Assembly: GCA_015039315.1 (NCBI GenBank) | Contig: WIDE01000104.1 | Location: 22,879-86,878 of the forward strand | Length of the DNA stretch: 64,000 nucleotides | Direction: 5' to 3' | Origin: Clavulina sp. PMI_390 | Taxonomy: Eukaryota; Basidiomycota; Agaricomycetes; Cantharellales; Hydnaceae | In this document: positions 1-11,306 of the stretch, piece by piece | Layout: each line of letters begins with the position of its first letter | How positions within the stretch are numbered: position 1 is the stretch's first letter | Made by a program: the position numbers and the translations under genes | The notes under the pieces: model-generated | The model's input: the letters and a program-made list of their open reading frames with translations, nothing else | Told to the model about the DNA's origin: nothing | The model's database searches: none

Positions 1-45
1 TCTCTAGGTATGCTCTCCACGAGTCCTGTCAGTGGCATCATGTAC

Positions 46-830
46 GGCCGTGCTCCATACAAGACAGGCATCCTCAATGCCAAGAATGATCCGACTGCTG
101 GGCCTAACACTCCCCACTACGAGATCATCTTTGGTGTAGGTCTCCTTAAACGGTTTTATACCGAACACTTGGCTGACTTCGCATCTATGGTTAGGGCGGA
201 CGTTATCTCGGAGCGGCTGATAGTTCCTCACTCCCTGCCACTAGGAACTTTGTGTCTATCAACACGGCCGTCATCACCTCAAAAACCGTTGGCTCGATCG
301 CGATGACCTCACCAAGCATTTGGGTCGACCCTCTCGTAACGTTGAACTATATGGACTCTGATTATGAGTTCTATGTCATGTCCCAAGGTTCGCCCTGTGC
401 CTATCAGCGCCATTCCTAACTCATCCCGCAGCTATTATTTCCACATTGAAACTGGGCCCCTCTCATTATTTCTGCCGACGTGGGGCTCCGTGGAATCTCA
501 ATATCGCTCAGCCATCAAGGAGGTGTTACGTATTGCGAAATCTCCTCCGCTCGCACCTTATATCTCGGGCGCCTGGCCCCCGCTCGAGAACGCTAACACC
601 AGCGAATTGCTTACGGAATACATCAAGGGTTATGTCATTCCTAGCTGGCAGTATGTTATTCGTCATCACCGATTCGCTGAATGAAATGCTCACAGTTCGC
701 TCGACTCCGCTCCCTCTTCCCCCGGCTCCGCTCTTCCTGGATCATCCGCGCCGTATTAAACTCTCAGTGGGGCCGGAACGGCTGCCATTGGGAAATGGGG
801 GACGAAAGACGGCGTTGTGAATCCAGACCT
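46..830 (+). pseudogene. Decayed coding-like segment, unknown protein
   Basis: Stretches that read like real protein switch between reading frames without clean splice sites. Around 46-235 one frame gives YKTGILNAKNDPTAG; around 330-420 another gives LNYMDSDYEFYVMSQGSP; around 440-660 a third gives SGAWPPLENANTSELL. No frame stays open for more than about 125 codons and no start was found; the window edge may cut off the 5' end. I do not recognise the family. It could be a multi-exon gene whose junctions I could not solve, but the frame changes without GT/AG pairs favour a relic. Confidence 0.3.
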
Positions 831-1683
831 AACTGGTGAGCACCTTTGCATTACCGCCCGAAGGGATCAATGTCAATGCTGACGATTGTACAACTAGTCA
901 AGGGAGTGGCTAATCTCCGTATCGTCGATTCCAGTGTCTTTGTGAGTATCATCCATCCCATATGCCCCATGAAGCAAGTCTCTTCGAGCAGTCAGTTCAA
1001 TTCCCCGTCGCTATCTAGCCGTTCCTCATCTCCGCGCCCACTCAAGCTGGAGTTTATGCGATCGCTGAACGCGCATCGGACCTTATCAAAGCAGCGCATT
1101 GCTAAGCTTAAATTAGGAGCAGCCCTCACTATCATTGATATGATTGAAGTAATTTTGCATTCAATGTTCCCCAAGTAGTACTAAGGATCCAGCTTGCCAT
1201 ATCTCACATGTCGCTCTCATCTCTGTCATTTCTCAATATAGATCAATGAAATCTACTGACTCGTTGAAACCTTCAATTGCATGGCCCAGTGTTCCAACGT
1301 AATCTGAATCCTATGAGCATACGGCAAGGAGAGTCATTCACGAGTCCCGCTCGATTAGCGTCATCCACCAGAAACCAGGGCATATGGTCATTTAAATCTA
1401 GCAGGTGGAGCGACTCGACGGTAGAGGGCCATTACGTACTGAGTCCGAGTGAAAATATAAAAACCCATGATATCAATATTAGGGGACTGAAGTTCGTCAA
1501 AGTGAAAAAGTTAATAGCCATGCATTAGTAAACCCTAGCCCGCTACTCACTTGATTAGTGCGCGCCACCAATACTTTGGCCATTGCACGAAGCGTTGGAG
1601 TAAAGGGGCGGACAAAACACTTGAGATTGGCACATGGGGGACAAGAATGAGCTATCTTATTAAAGATAGAGCCGTAGAGATAA

Positions 1684-3632
1684 TTACAGCATACCGCTTT
1701 GAACCTGCTCAATTGAGGTGCTTCCGTAGTTGCCGAGTGGCGGAGAAGCAGTACCATTGCCATCGGGACCGCCACCGCCACTGCCACTGCGAGGCTCTTG
1801 GATGAGGGGATCCAGTTCTCCGGGAAGCGTAAGTTTGGACTGAGCAGATACCAAAGGCATGATAATCCCCAGATACCATGAGTTGACGAAATATCCTGCA
1901 CGCATGAGGAAGAGTATCGCGCCAGCCATAACGTAGAGGGCGCCAAGAAGGGTGATTGTGACAAAAGCCAAGATAATGGCACCAATAACAGTGCCAGCGA
2001 TGATCTTCAGCGCATAGAGGAGCATCATTGATCTGATTGGACATAATTTTCAGGAAATGCTATCAATGGCATGGAAAAAGAAGAGTGCACCAAAGTTTGC
2101 TTACATGTCGACCAGAATGATCCTTGTTTTGGGCCATATCGACGGGGATTCAGGGGGAGGAGAGGGAGGAGATGGCGGAGGGGTTGGACGTGGCGAGGGA
2201 CTTGGAGGGATGATCACTTCATCAAAGCTAACGTGATCTAGAAGAAACCCCTTGCGAAGATCTCCGTGGTCGATGCTCAAGGGAGGATCCTTAGCTACGA
2301 GGGTCACAACAACATCATGCTGAAGGGAGTAGTCGAGGTTATCGCGAGACCACAGCAACACAGGGCTGTTAGGGTTGTTTACACCAGATTCGGGGGTCGA
2401 GTCAAGTAGGTTGGCGCTGTAAAGAGACGCAGCAACGGGCTTGTTGAGATAGATATGGTATGCGTCAATGGAGTCGCAAACTTGATCGACGCAGATTTCG
2501 AGCCCTCCAGGCGGGAATAGCAATGACGTGCTCGGAGGTCCCCACACGCTAACAGAATATCCTACTCGTAAAAACGAGAATAAGATCACCAGAATAACAA
2601 TATGGAAAGAATCCATCTGCCAAAGCATACCACGGAATGATAAAGAAACCCGGGGGTGTTCTGCAGCTTTGCCAGATGTAAAGATTGTCTCGGTCTCGGC
2701 GGGACCCTCCGACCACACGGTCCAGCGATCGTGAGGCCAATAGGAGAGGTGACTTTGATTTTGCGGCATGATTTTGTGTGACCGAACCTGAGCGAGGGGC
2801 GGTATACTGGGACGTTGGCTATTGAATATAGGGTGTTGTTAGAGTCATAATAGATGACAGTACAACCGAGCAAGTCCAAATGCTTACATGGGGGGATGCT
2901 CTGCTGATGGAGTAAATACCGCCGCAAACAGGCTCATGAGCTTGAGCTGTTCGCCGTCACGATGAGCGGGCTCAGTCATACGAAGAACAATGGTCATGGA
3001 GAGCGGGGAAGGCATTCTGCCCGCCCATAGCAGCACGGGATCGTGGTCGTCAGTAGCCGCTGCATATGCTCCTGTTGCATCGAGGTCGGTGCATGTTGTG
3101 CTTGTCGCTGAGTCGAAGCACAGTTCTTGCGCTGCAATGCCATGGTCCTTGGTGCGAAAGCGTGGAGCTCCAAACAGGTACAACAACGTCGCTAAAACAA
3201 GGATATCAGTAGTGACTTCAAGCCGAAGACAGAGCTTCAAATTTACGTACCAGGTGGTGTTACAATCCTGATCTCACGTGTAGGAGCACCATAGTCATTA
3301 TTGTGCTCATTCGCGACTACGGCGTATGTTTGATGTTTATCAGCCAGCTCGCTGAGAAACTCTAGATGCTTCCATGCATACGTCTCCTTAGTGCAGAACC
3401 ACGAGTAACGATTAATACAATCAACGGCTGGGTAGTAGTCGATACGGGGGTCAGTGGAATACAATATAGTGCCATTCAATCCTGACAGGGCCGAGAGCGC
3501 CTCTAACTGCGAAACATCAAGGCGAACAATCGGATTTGGAGCAGATGCGATGGGAACGATTGCTGCCCTCACACCCAGCATAAAGGCCACACCAAGGTAG
3601 ATTGATACTATGAGTGTCGTCCGAATGGTCAT
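1684..3632 (-). CDS. Membrane protein with duplicated ectodomain, paralog 1
   Basis: Five exons (3632-3251, 3191-2888, 2818-2631, 2561-2105, 2032-1684) encode 559 residues. The start at 3632 opens a signal peptide (MTIRTTLIVSIYLGVAF...). The ectodomain carries two related units: one around residues 130-225 (LYLFGAPR ... DPVLLWAGRMP), the other around 292-435 (SVWGPPS ... SPVLLWSRDNLD). A proline-rich linker (PSPSPRPTPPPSPPSPP) leads to a long hydrophobic stretch near residues 446-505, then a Gly/Ser-rich tail. Cysteines in the ectodomain suggest disulphides. The gene at 8844-10869 is a paralog with identical exon number and intron phases (1,2,1,2). The two flank the epimerase-exostosin gene in the same orientation. 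No biochemical role is known to me; a surface-exposed, beta-sandwich-like role is inference. Confidence 0.85.
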
Positions 3633-4225
3633 GATGAGCGTTGTGCGGGAGAGATGTGGTACTTCAGAGGAGCGCGCGTCTATCAATCGCAGTCGTGGTC
3701 CTCCTACTCAATGGGATTTTGGAGGAATTCATTTTGTCCAAACAGCAGAATTACACGATTGAGCGAGAGGCTTGGGAAGAATTTATGATGTGGGTTAATC
3801 AGTGAGGAGATCGGTGGGACCTCAACGAAGTCGAGACCTAACAGCGACGGATGTCACGCGCAACGAGTCACTTACACGTGCTCCCCTTCTCTATATGCAC
3901 AACCCGCCTCCTTATTATTATTCGCAGATCAAATACTAAGATTTATGGTGCGATCAAGCGTACAAAGCGTTCTGATCGGCATTGATGTACTGCGGTTTGG
4001 CATCGATATCTTGATATCAGAGCTCACTCTCCTGTGCAAAGTTGGTGTATAGTGAATCAAATTATATATTATACTGCTTAATAATAGTGTATACGACGGG
4101 TGAGCACATGAGGTATCTAGGTGGATTGAATATTATTTCGATCAGTGAAGAGGAAGGATCCTTCCGCGATGAAGGTGACTGAAGAGTGTCTGATCAGATA
4201 TTGTAGGCTCGTCCTCCTACCAAGC
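3633..4225. other. Intergenic, 593 bp
   Basis: Holds the 5' region of the ectodomain gene ending at 1684 and the 3' region of the fusion gene. AT-rich around 4050-4090. No coding signal or repeat was seen. Confidence 0.6.
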
Positions 4226-7200
4226 TCACGGTTGATCGTATACATCGCCCACAGGCCACATTGTTAGCATCTTCATTCTTGTGGAATGCAATGCCCAAAA
4301 CAGTGGGCCTCGCCGTGCATTATCATCCTGGCCACCCAAGACTACTTCCTGCGCCGCCTCTTCTGTAACATCGTCAAGAGGATAGACGAACGCGTCTCGA
4401 ACAAGCATCAAGTTTGTCTGCAACCGCTCTATGTCGTCGATAGAGTAGCGAGAGAGAAGAATATCCTCGAGTTGGGTCAGTTCCGAGGGTTCAACCCGGA
4501 CTGAGAATTTAGACCAGTCGAGCATGTCAACAAAGGGAGGGTGAGTGGCGTGGCCGATCAGCACGGGTATACAGCCAGCGAAGATTGAGTCTGCGAGACG
4601 TGTTGCCCAGCCTAACCCGTAAAACCCCATTCAACCATAATAGGGAGGCACGTCAGGATTCGCGCAGGAAAAACTGAAGTTTCTAGGTGCGCACCAGTAG
4701 TCCCTGCGGGCTGCGGACAGAATATCGTATGATTCAAGATACCCATATAGTCAAATTCTCCAGTGTGACCCCAAAGTGCCATAAGATCTGGACCCTCCTC
4801 TTCCAAACCTTTCAGTCTTCGGGCTGGTCGTTCTCCAGGACTCCAGCCTGCTCTATTACACATGAGCCGCTGACGATCGAGGCGGCCAGTGCCCCAGAGG
4901 GTGCCTTTGAATGTAGCAAGGATATGTCGTTCGCGTGCTGGTTTGACAGACGAGATCAAAGCGAACCCATTTAGGAGCTTTGTGGAGAGACAAGTGCGCG
5001 GAGGTATACTATTGATTTGAAAGGTGAGCGATGCCGGGATGATGATGATTAGAAGCAATCGCGACGCACACGACGTCCTGATGCGGACGATAACACGGAC
5101 TGTTCAGGTCGCCCATCACACTCCACGCCGTGGTCGACCTCACTAATGGATGGACCGTCAGGCCAATCTTGTCACGCATTTTCCACACGTTCCTACAACA
5201 CTCGAGCTTCAGCATTGTACGGCCGCCAAGGATTTTTTTAACCAGCATGAAACAGCAGGATGAGCACGCACCAGTCGAAAGCAAGACATATTCCCCAGTC
5301 GTGCGTGAAAGGAATAATGACCTTTGATTCATCAAACCCTTCAACGTTCTCGCGAACCCATTGGTAAGTGTTATCTATGCGCCTGTCGGACTACAACATG
5401 GCATAATGAAAAATCAGTCAATATACCACACATCTATGTGATCAAGGCTCGACAAGCGATTGGCACCCACATTATGTCTTCCCTGGTAGTGTTTGATAAA
5501 CACCATTTCGGCAGCATTCGCCGATACGCTGCCTAACCGAGCCAGGCCTTTCTCCATCTGCACATCGGCGCTGTAGCAATGCTCATGCAACAGCCTGTCA
5601 GGCTCTATTTTGTCGCCATTTTCCTCTTTGAGGTTAGCTAACCACTCAATATCGGATGGCGAGAAGGGGGCAACATGGACATTGGGGTAGCGAGGATGGG
5701 TGGAAAGATAGGAAGCTGCTTGCGGCCGAAGGGCGGACATCCATGATACTTGCGCCACTCTTGCTTCCAGAGTCATTTTTCCTTCTGTAGTGGCGGAGAG
5801 TTGGGGAAACAACAATGCGTTTTTGTAAGCATGATCCTCGAAGGGGAACCTCTTCCTCGTAGTGCAGGACGAAAGGACGCATTGGCAGTCTCCCGTATTT
5901 ACGCACACAGTTGGATGATCATCATTACATATGTTCGAGCACGCAGGGAGGTTGGCATGAGCCCATTCGGTTGGAAGACGGCTCAGCCGACGGGAAGGAG
6001 GGTCAGCATGCAGAGGATTGGTGGAAGACAAAGCGGAAAGATCAGCTTGAGACTTCCGCTTAGCACGAGCTAGGCGATTGCAAAGAGCCTTGGCGGGCGA
6101 TGCATGGAATGGACGCGCTGAAGAGGTTCTTTGATATTGTACACTCCATTCGATTGCTAGAAGACGTGGTCAGCGATCTGATCAATATTTGCTTCATCAA
6201 AATGGGACTCACGATCGTCGCGGACAAACGGCCAAGGCGGTTTGCTCGGACAGCAAGTCGGGGTTAGCCTAATGTTCCAGACATCCTCTGACCCATCACC
6301 AACACTAGCAAGCAGGAACTTCCCGTCTATAAAGGTAGGGCTCATGAGCTGGAGAGGAGGATTCGTCCCGGATACAATTAGGCGAGCTGTACTCTCCCTA
6401 GAATCAGGGTTTACATGAAGCTCCCAGTCAACCAGAGGACGTCGGCTGCGTGACGGTGTAGCGAGATCAGCGTCAAGAATTCTTCCAAGCGTGATCGGAC
6501 CAGGATTGACTGCTGCATCATCATTGTTCCTCCAGATCCCCAGGTAGGAAGGTTCAGCGCCATCAATCATCTCATCCGCCCACCCGCGCAATCGTATGAG
6601 CGTCGGAGATCGACTGTGACCTTTAATATATTTGTGCCTGGTTGAAGGGGAGGAGGAGACTGATAAAACTAATGTATTCATACTCCTCCCCGTATCCCAG
6701 TAATTGAGTGGCCGAACCGACCAATGGTCCTCGTCCCGGGTAAGTGGTGGTGCGAGCCCAACAAACTCGCCTTGAACATTTAGGTCTACATGCGCAAGAC
6801 AGCCGTCTAGCTTTAGAATATTGAAGTTGGTTTGCCCGGCCCTCACCAGATCTGCGTTTGCATGTGGGCACGCCTTCTCTATACTTTGAGAAAGGAATGA
6901 GGAGATCTGTCGGAAATGTGCTTTGACAAATAGCTGTAACCCCTCCTGAACGCTGATATGTGCTTTAAACCCAAGAACCTCTCTTGCCTTGGCTGTATCG
7001 CCGCGGTACACGTTGGGGTAATGATTATCGGCGGTGATGTATCGGATAGGAGATTGAGAGCGTGTTAGGCTGACGATGGTGTCAACAAGTGAAGGCACGT
7101 TCGCAGAGAAACCCGATGCAACATTGTATGCTTCAAAGGAGAACGATGGGGAAGCAGACGAGGAGAAGGACCACTTGCGTGGCGGCTCCAACGATGCGGT

Positions 7201-8346
7201 CAGGGTAGAAATAGCGAGCATGAAAGCATCCACACAGTCGTCTATGTGGAGCATGTCGAACTAACATTGTTGTCAGTCGCGCGTAACAAGAAAGTATTAT
7301 TCGGTATTGGACACTTACATCTTGCTCACCGCCAGATATTTGAATCACTTGATGCGACAGAGCTTGTGTTGTGATGGAAGGGACGAGTCGCTCAAGATGA
7401 TCATGTATCCCTCCATACACATTGGACAATCTGAGGGCCATAGCATGTATGCTTCCACTCGAGGTGCCGCTCTGGCGCATGAGGTCTGAGATACGGCTTT
7501 GCACCACTCTTTCTGCCGCCAGCTTGGACGCACCATACGCATTGGCAGGCTTAGTCTCGTCATTCTCCCGAAATGGAACGGGATTACCACGTCCAGCGTC
7601 CCCATACACTTCTCGTGAGCTTGCAAGAATGAACCATCTATTGCCGTGATCTTTCTCGTTGAGCTGGGCTAAAGCATCAAACACGAGTTTTGTGCCTCGT
7701 TCATTCACGTCCATGCAGTCATTGGCATTTTGCAGGCACCAGGCCACGCGGGACACAGCAGCGAGATGGATGACGCCCACGACATCAGGAGTGAGTGCTG
7801 ATGTGAGAGCGGTGGCATTCCGAATATCGCCAAGGTGAAATCGGAGAAGTGGCTGGCCGCCCTGATTTTCCGAGCTAGCGTGAGAAAGCTCATCAGGGTA
7901 GAAGAGGGTGTCGAGGATTGTGACTTGGGTGCTGGATGCAAGGAGGCGACGAACAATGTGTTTGCCTGTGTGATTACTGAGCCCTTAGATGGAATGATAC
8001 AGTGTAGCAGCGCTGTAGAAGTACTTGCCAATGTTTCCCCCACCACCCGTGACGAGAACACGGCCTCCCGCTATCTGGTTTGTCGGTATTATCAAGTCAG
8101 TATCGCCACCAAAAGCAATGGTTGGTGATGCTGGACTGTGGTAAAGAGCACCGTCTACCCTGCTTCCGGCAGGGTTCGAGAACTACCAATTTGAATCAGA
8201 ATTGGCATTTTGGGTCGGAGACAAGCAGCAGATATGCGCACACTGATGACAAGAGCCTCGTATATCACAAGACATATAGCCAAGTAGACCGCCACACGGA
8301 GCCATCGAGAGTTGAAGAAGAAAACATTTTGCAAGCGCGGGTGCAT
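4226..8346 (-). CDS. Fused NAD-dependent epimerase/dehydratase - exostosin (GT47) protein
   Basis: Nine exons (8346-8242, 8182-8029, 7965-7319, 7260-6213, 6156-5432, 5390-5272, 5192-5070, 5008-4695, 4611-4226) sum to 3621 nt, 1206 residues. Residues 15-35 form a single membrane anchor (VAVYLAICLVIYEALVIS), giving a likely type II Golgi topology. An extended SDR domain follows: Rossmann motif VLVTGGGGNIG near residue 80, catalytic Ser in ILASSREVYG near 202, and YGASK (Tyr about 230, Lys about 234). A middle region reaches about residue 650. A six-Cys EGF-like stretch lies near 724-749, then an exostosin domain about 830-1180 (FTHDWG, NSPCYRPHQDVV, FCPQPAGTTGWATRLADS, PVLIGHATHPPF). Extended SDRs interconvert NDP-sugars and GT47 enzymes polymerise glycans, so substrate making and transfer could be coupled; the sugar is unknown. 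Intron 2 is a GC-AG intron. Confidence 0.93.
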
Positions 8347-8843
8347 TCGAGTGGCGTCTCGCGAAGCGTAATTGAATCGGTCACACTGTCACTTGCATGT
8401 GCCCTCATCATACCACTCTCGATCTCGTGGAGCTTCGTTAGGTCGGCTACGCACTTCAAGACGATGAAGATTCCTTCATTGTAATGGGAGTACTGATAGG
8501 AAGACAGGGACACAACTGAATTGAGAATGTATTGGATTTATGCCTGTCAGAATACCCTAAATCGTGTGCCCATTTCATAAAGGAACCTCTCCATCCCTTC
8601 TTCCTTATGAGAGAAACAGCTCAAAGACGGACAGAATTGCGATTGGGAGAGTCGAGATGCTGACAGACATTGATGGACTACAGGAACAGAACAGAGATGT
8701 GTCTGGAACAAGGGACTGTAAGTGCAGGAGGTGGCAACCTTTTCGCCAGAAATAAGGTTACAGCACGTGAATGGTACATTAGTGATGACGACGCGAAACC
8801 GCAAGAAAACGAAGGAACCGTCAGCGTCCAGGCAGGTGAATGC
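8347..8843. other. Intergenic, 497 bp
   Basis: Promoter side of the fusion gene and 3' side of the second ectodomain gene. Nothing further recognised. Confidence 0.6.
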
Positions 8844-10869
8844 TCAGCGTCCGTCCCCATTGGTCCGGTTATTGTTAGTGGCAGTAGAGTAAGAAGGTGG
8901 ACGAGGATCTTGACGCCGATAATATGGAGGTGGACCAGACGGGCTGTAGGGCGGTGCGGATCGATTGTCGCGAGAGTTCGGTCCCAGTGCTCCGTCCCGC
9001 CCATGTCCAGCCGCCCTCTGGTTTTGAGCGAAGTTGTCTGTAGTGCTTCCATAATAATTATGCTGGTGAGAGTGGTCGTTATCGTGGCGGTGGTGATCAC
9101 GAGAGTGCTGATTAAATGGTTCTCCCTCCCCTGGTGAAGTAGGTCGAGAACTGGCTGGACGGGTGAAGATGGACGATATTGCACGAATCGTAAAGCGCCA
9201 GATCGACACAATGAGGTATATGATGACGACCAGGGTGTACAGGAAGAGTGGGAGGTAAATTGCAACAGCAATGATGAGGGCAATAGTTTGCAACACAGCG
9301 AGCACAATCTCTGATCTAGAGCAGGAAACGATGTCAGAATAGGGGCTCAGATGAACAAAAGCAGGGGTCACTCACATATCGCTTAGATCGATTTGGAACG
9401 TGAGCCATTCAGGGAGCTCCCAGGGAACAATCACTTCAGTGTAGCTGACGTGGTGTAATACAAAGCCCTCTCGTACGTCTCCGTGGCCCATGTCCAAGGG
9501 TGGATCCTCTGCAACAAGCGTCACAGAGACTTTATGCTGACGATTGTAGTCCAAATCGTTACGTGACCACAGTAGCACCGGGTCGCGCGCATTTCCTGTA
9601 TCTAGACTAGACGCAGCATTGATTGCTCTCGAGTGGCTGGTGGGGCGAACTTCCGTCGCCATGGCTGGGGGCTGGGTGAGATATATATGCCGGGCGTCAA
9701 CAAAATCGCAGCTCCCATCAACGCAAACCTCAAGCCCCCCAGCAGGCAAGGGAAGCCAAGAGCGTGGGGGACCAAAGATATGAACAGCGTGGCCTAACAT
9801 GGCAAGTGAGTAAACTGACACAAGTATGCTGTATGCATACTTGGAACATACCGCTGAATGAGAAGGATAATTGTGGATATTCTGCGATTCTTTCCGGGTG
9901 AAAGGTTGTCGATGTTTCCGCGAGACCATCCTGCCACATTGTCCAGCGCTCGCGAGGCCAATACGAGATGCGGCTCTCATCGAGGGCGTCGATTTTACGT
10001 ACATAAGCCCAGGCGCGAGGAGGGATATTCGGGTGTCGACTGATTCGTTCGGCGAGGAGGTTAGCGCATCGAGAGATGATCACACGAGTGAACGCGATAG
10101 TGAGTCAGATACTTACGTTGAGGGAGGGTGGACTTCAACTCCTGTGAACACCGCGGCATCTAGCGTCATAAGCTTGGGTTGCTGTCCATTCCGGTGCGCA
10201 TTTTCAATCATTCGAAGCACAATATCAATCGATCGTGGTGCAGGGATGGGCCCAGACCACAAGAGTACAGGCTCGTAGTCATTGGGAGCTGAGGCATAGA
10301 CCTGGACGATGTCGAGTTCGGTACACGACGACGCAGAAGAAAAGCTGAAGCAGAGTTCTTGGCGAGCGAGAGGACGGTCTTGGATTTGGGATCGCGAGAC
10401 CCCAAAGAGGTACAATGCTTCCGCTAGATAAATGGTCAGGACGGCAGGAAATTTTATCAAGAAACGTGCGATAACTCTTACCGTTTGGAGGTGATATCTT
10501 GATTTCTCGGGCGGGGTTGCCGTAGTCTTTATTGTGCTCGTTGGTCACGACGGCATATGATTGATATTCACCTGCCCGCTCGTTGAGAAACTCGACATGC
10601 TTCCAAGCATAATCTCTCCCAGTACACGAACTCCCAAAGCGGTGGACACAGTCGGAATTTGGGAGGTATGTCATCCGAGGATTTGTGGAGTAGATGACCA
10701 GTGCATCTGGATCTGACAGCGCCGATAGCACTTCCAACTGAGAAAGGTTGAAGCTGACAGGAGTGAGGTCCAGCGTAATAGCAGGGGAAATGACTGCCGC
10801 ATTTGCGTCCAATGAACACCACAATAAAACAGAAATTGACGCTCCCAACAATGTCGCCCAAACAGCCAT
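8844..10869 (-). CDS. Membrane protein with duplicated ectodomain, paralog 2
   Basis: Five exons (10869-10482, 10423-10117, 10039-9852, 9793-9376, 9315-8844) encode 590 residues. Signal peptide: MAVWATLLGASISVLLWCS. Ectodomain unit 1 is about residues 131-230 (LYLFGVSRS, EPVLLWSGPIP); unit 2 is about 295-430 (VHIFGPPRS, DPVLLWSRNDLD). A transmembrane stretch at about 436-472 (LAVLQTIALIIAVAIYLPL) precedes a cytosolic tail that differs strongly from its paralog: a His/Asp-rich run (HSRDHHRHDNDHSHQH) near residue 500, then Pro/Tyr-rich sequence. Exon 3 is 188 nt in both paralogs and intron phases match exactly, so they arose by duplication; the glycosyltransferase gene sits between them. The His-rich tail could bind metal, but that is speculation. 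Family unrecognised. Confidence 0.85.
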
Positions 10870-11306
10870 GGTAGCGGTTTAGGAGTGACTGTGCATCAAT
10901 CAAGCGCGCGGCTGTATTGGCGTCCGAAGTCAGCAAAGCAGCTGGCTCGATCGAGGTCTGAAAGGTACTATAGAGGGACCCACTGCCAATGGAGCGTAAA
11001 TTCTACAGTGATGTTTGCTGATCGAGAGCCTGCTGTGCGCGCCCCGAGCTACACGAACGTCCCAGTTACGCGCAGCCGGTCACGCACTGTCACTTGCGGG
11101 GGTCCTCTTGGATGTTATCCTATAAATCCGACAGAAGATATACGCTGCGAGGCCTTCGCTTTATCTTCCTTATGGTACTGCTTTCGGGTATTTAACAGTT
11201 TCGGCCGTGAAGATGGTAGCAAAATTGGTGGAAACATGTGCTCAAATTCATAGGAGGGGGCGACATGGTGGAAGATACCTATAGATAGAGAACAAGAGTG
11301 GATACA
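10870..11306. other. Intergenic, 437 bp
   Basis: 5' region of the ectodomain gene and 3' region of the SF3a60 gene; both are on the minus strand. No additional feature supported. Confidence 0.6.
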
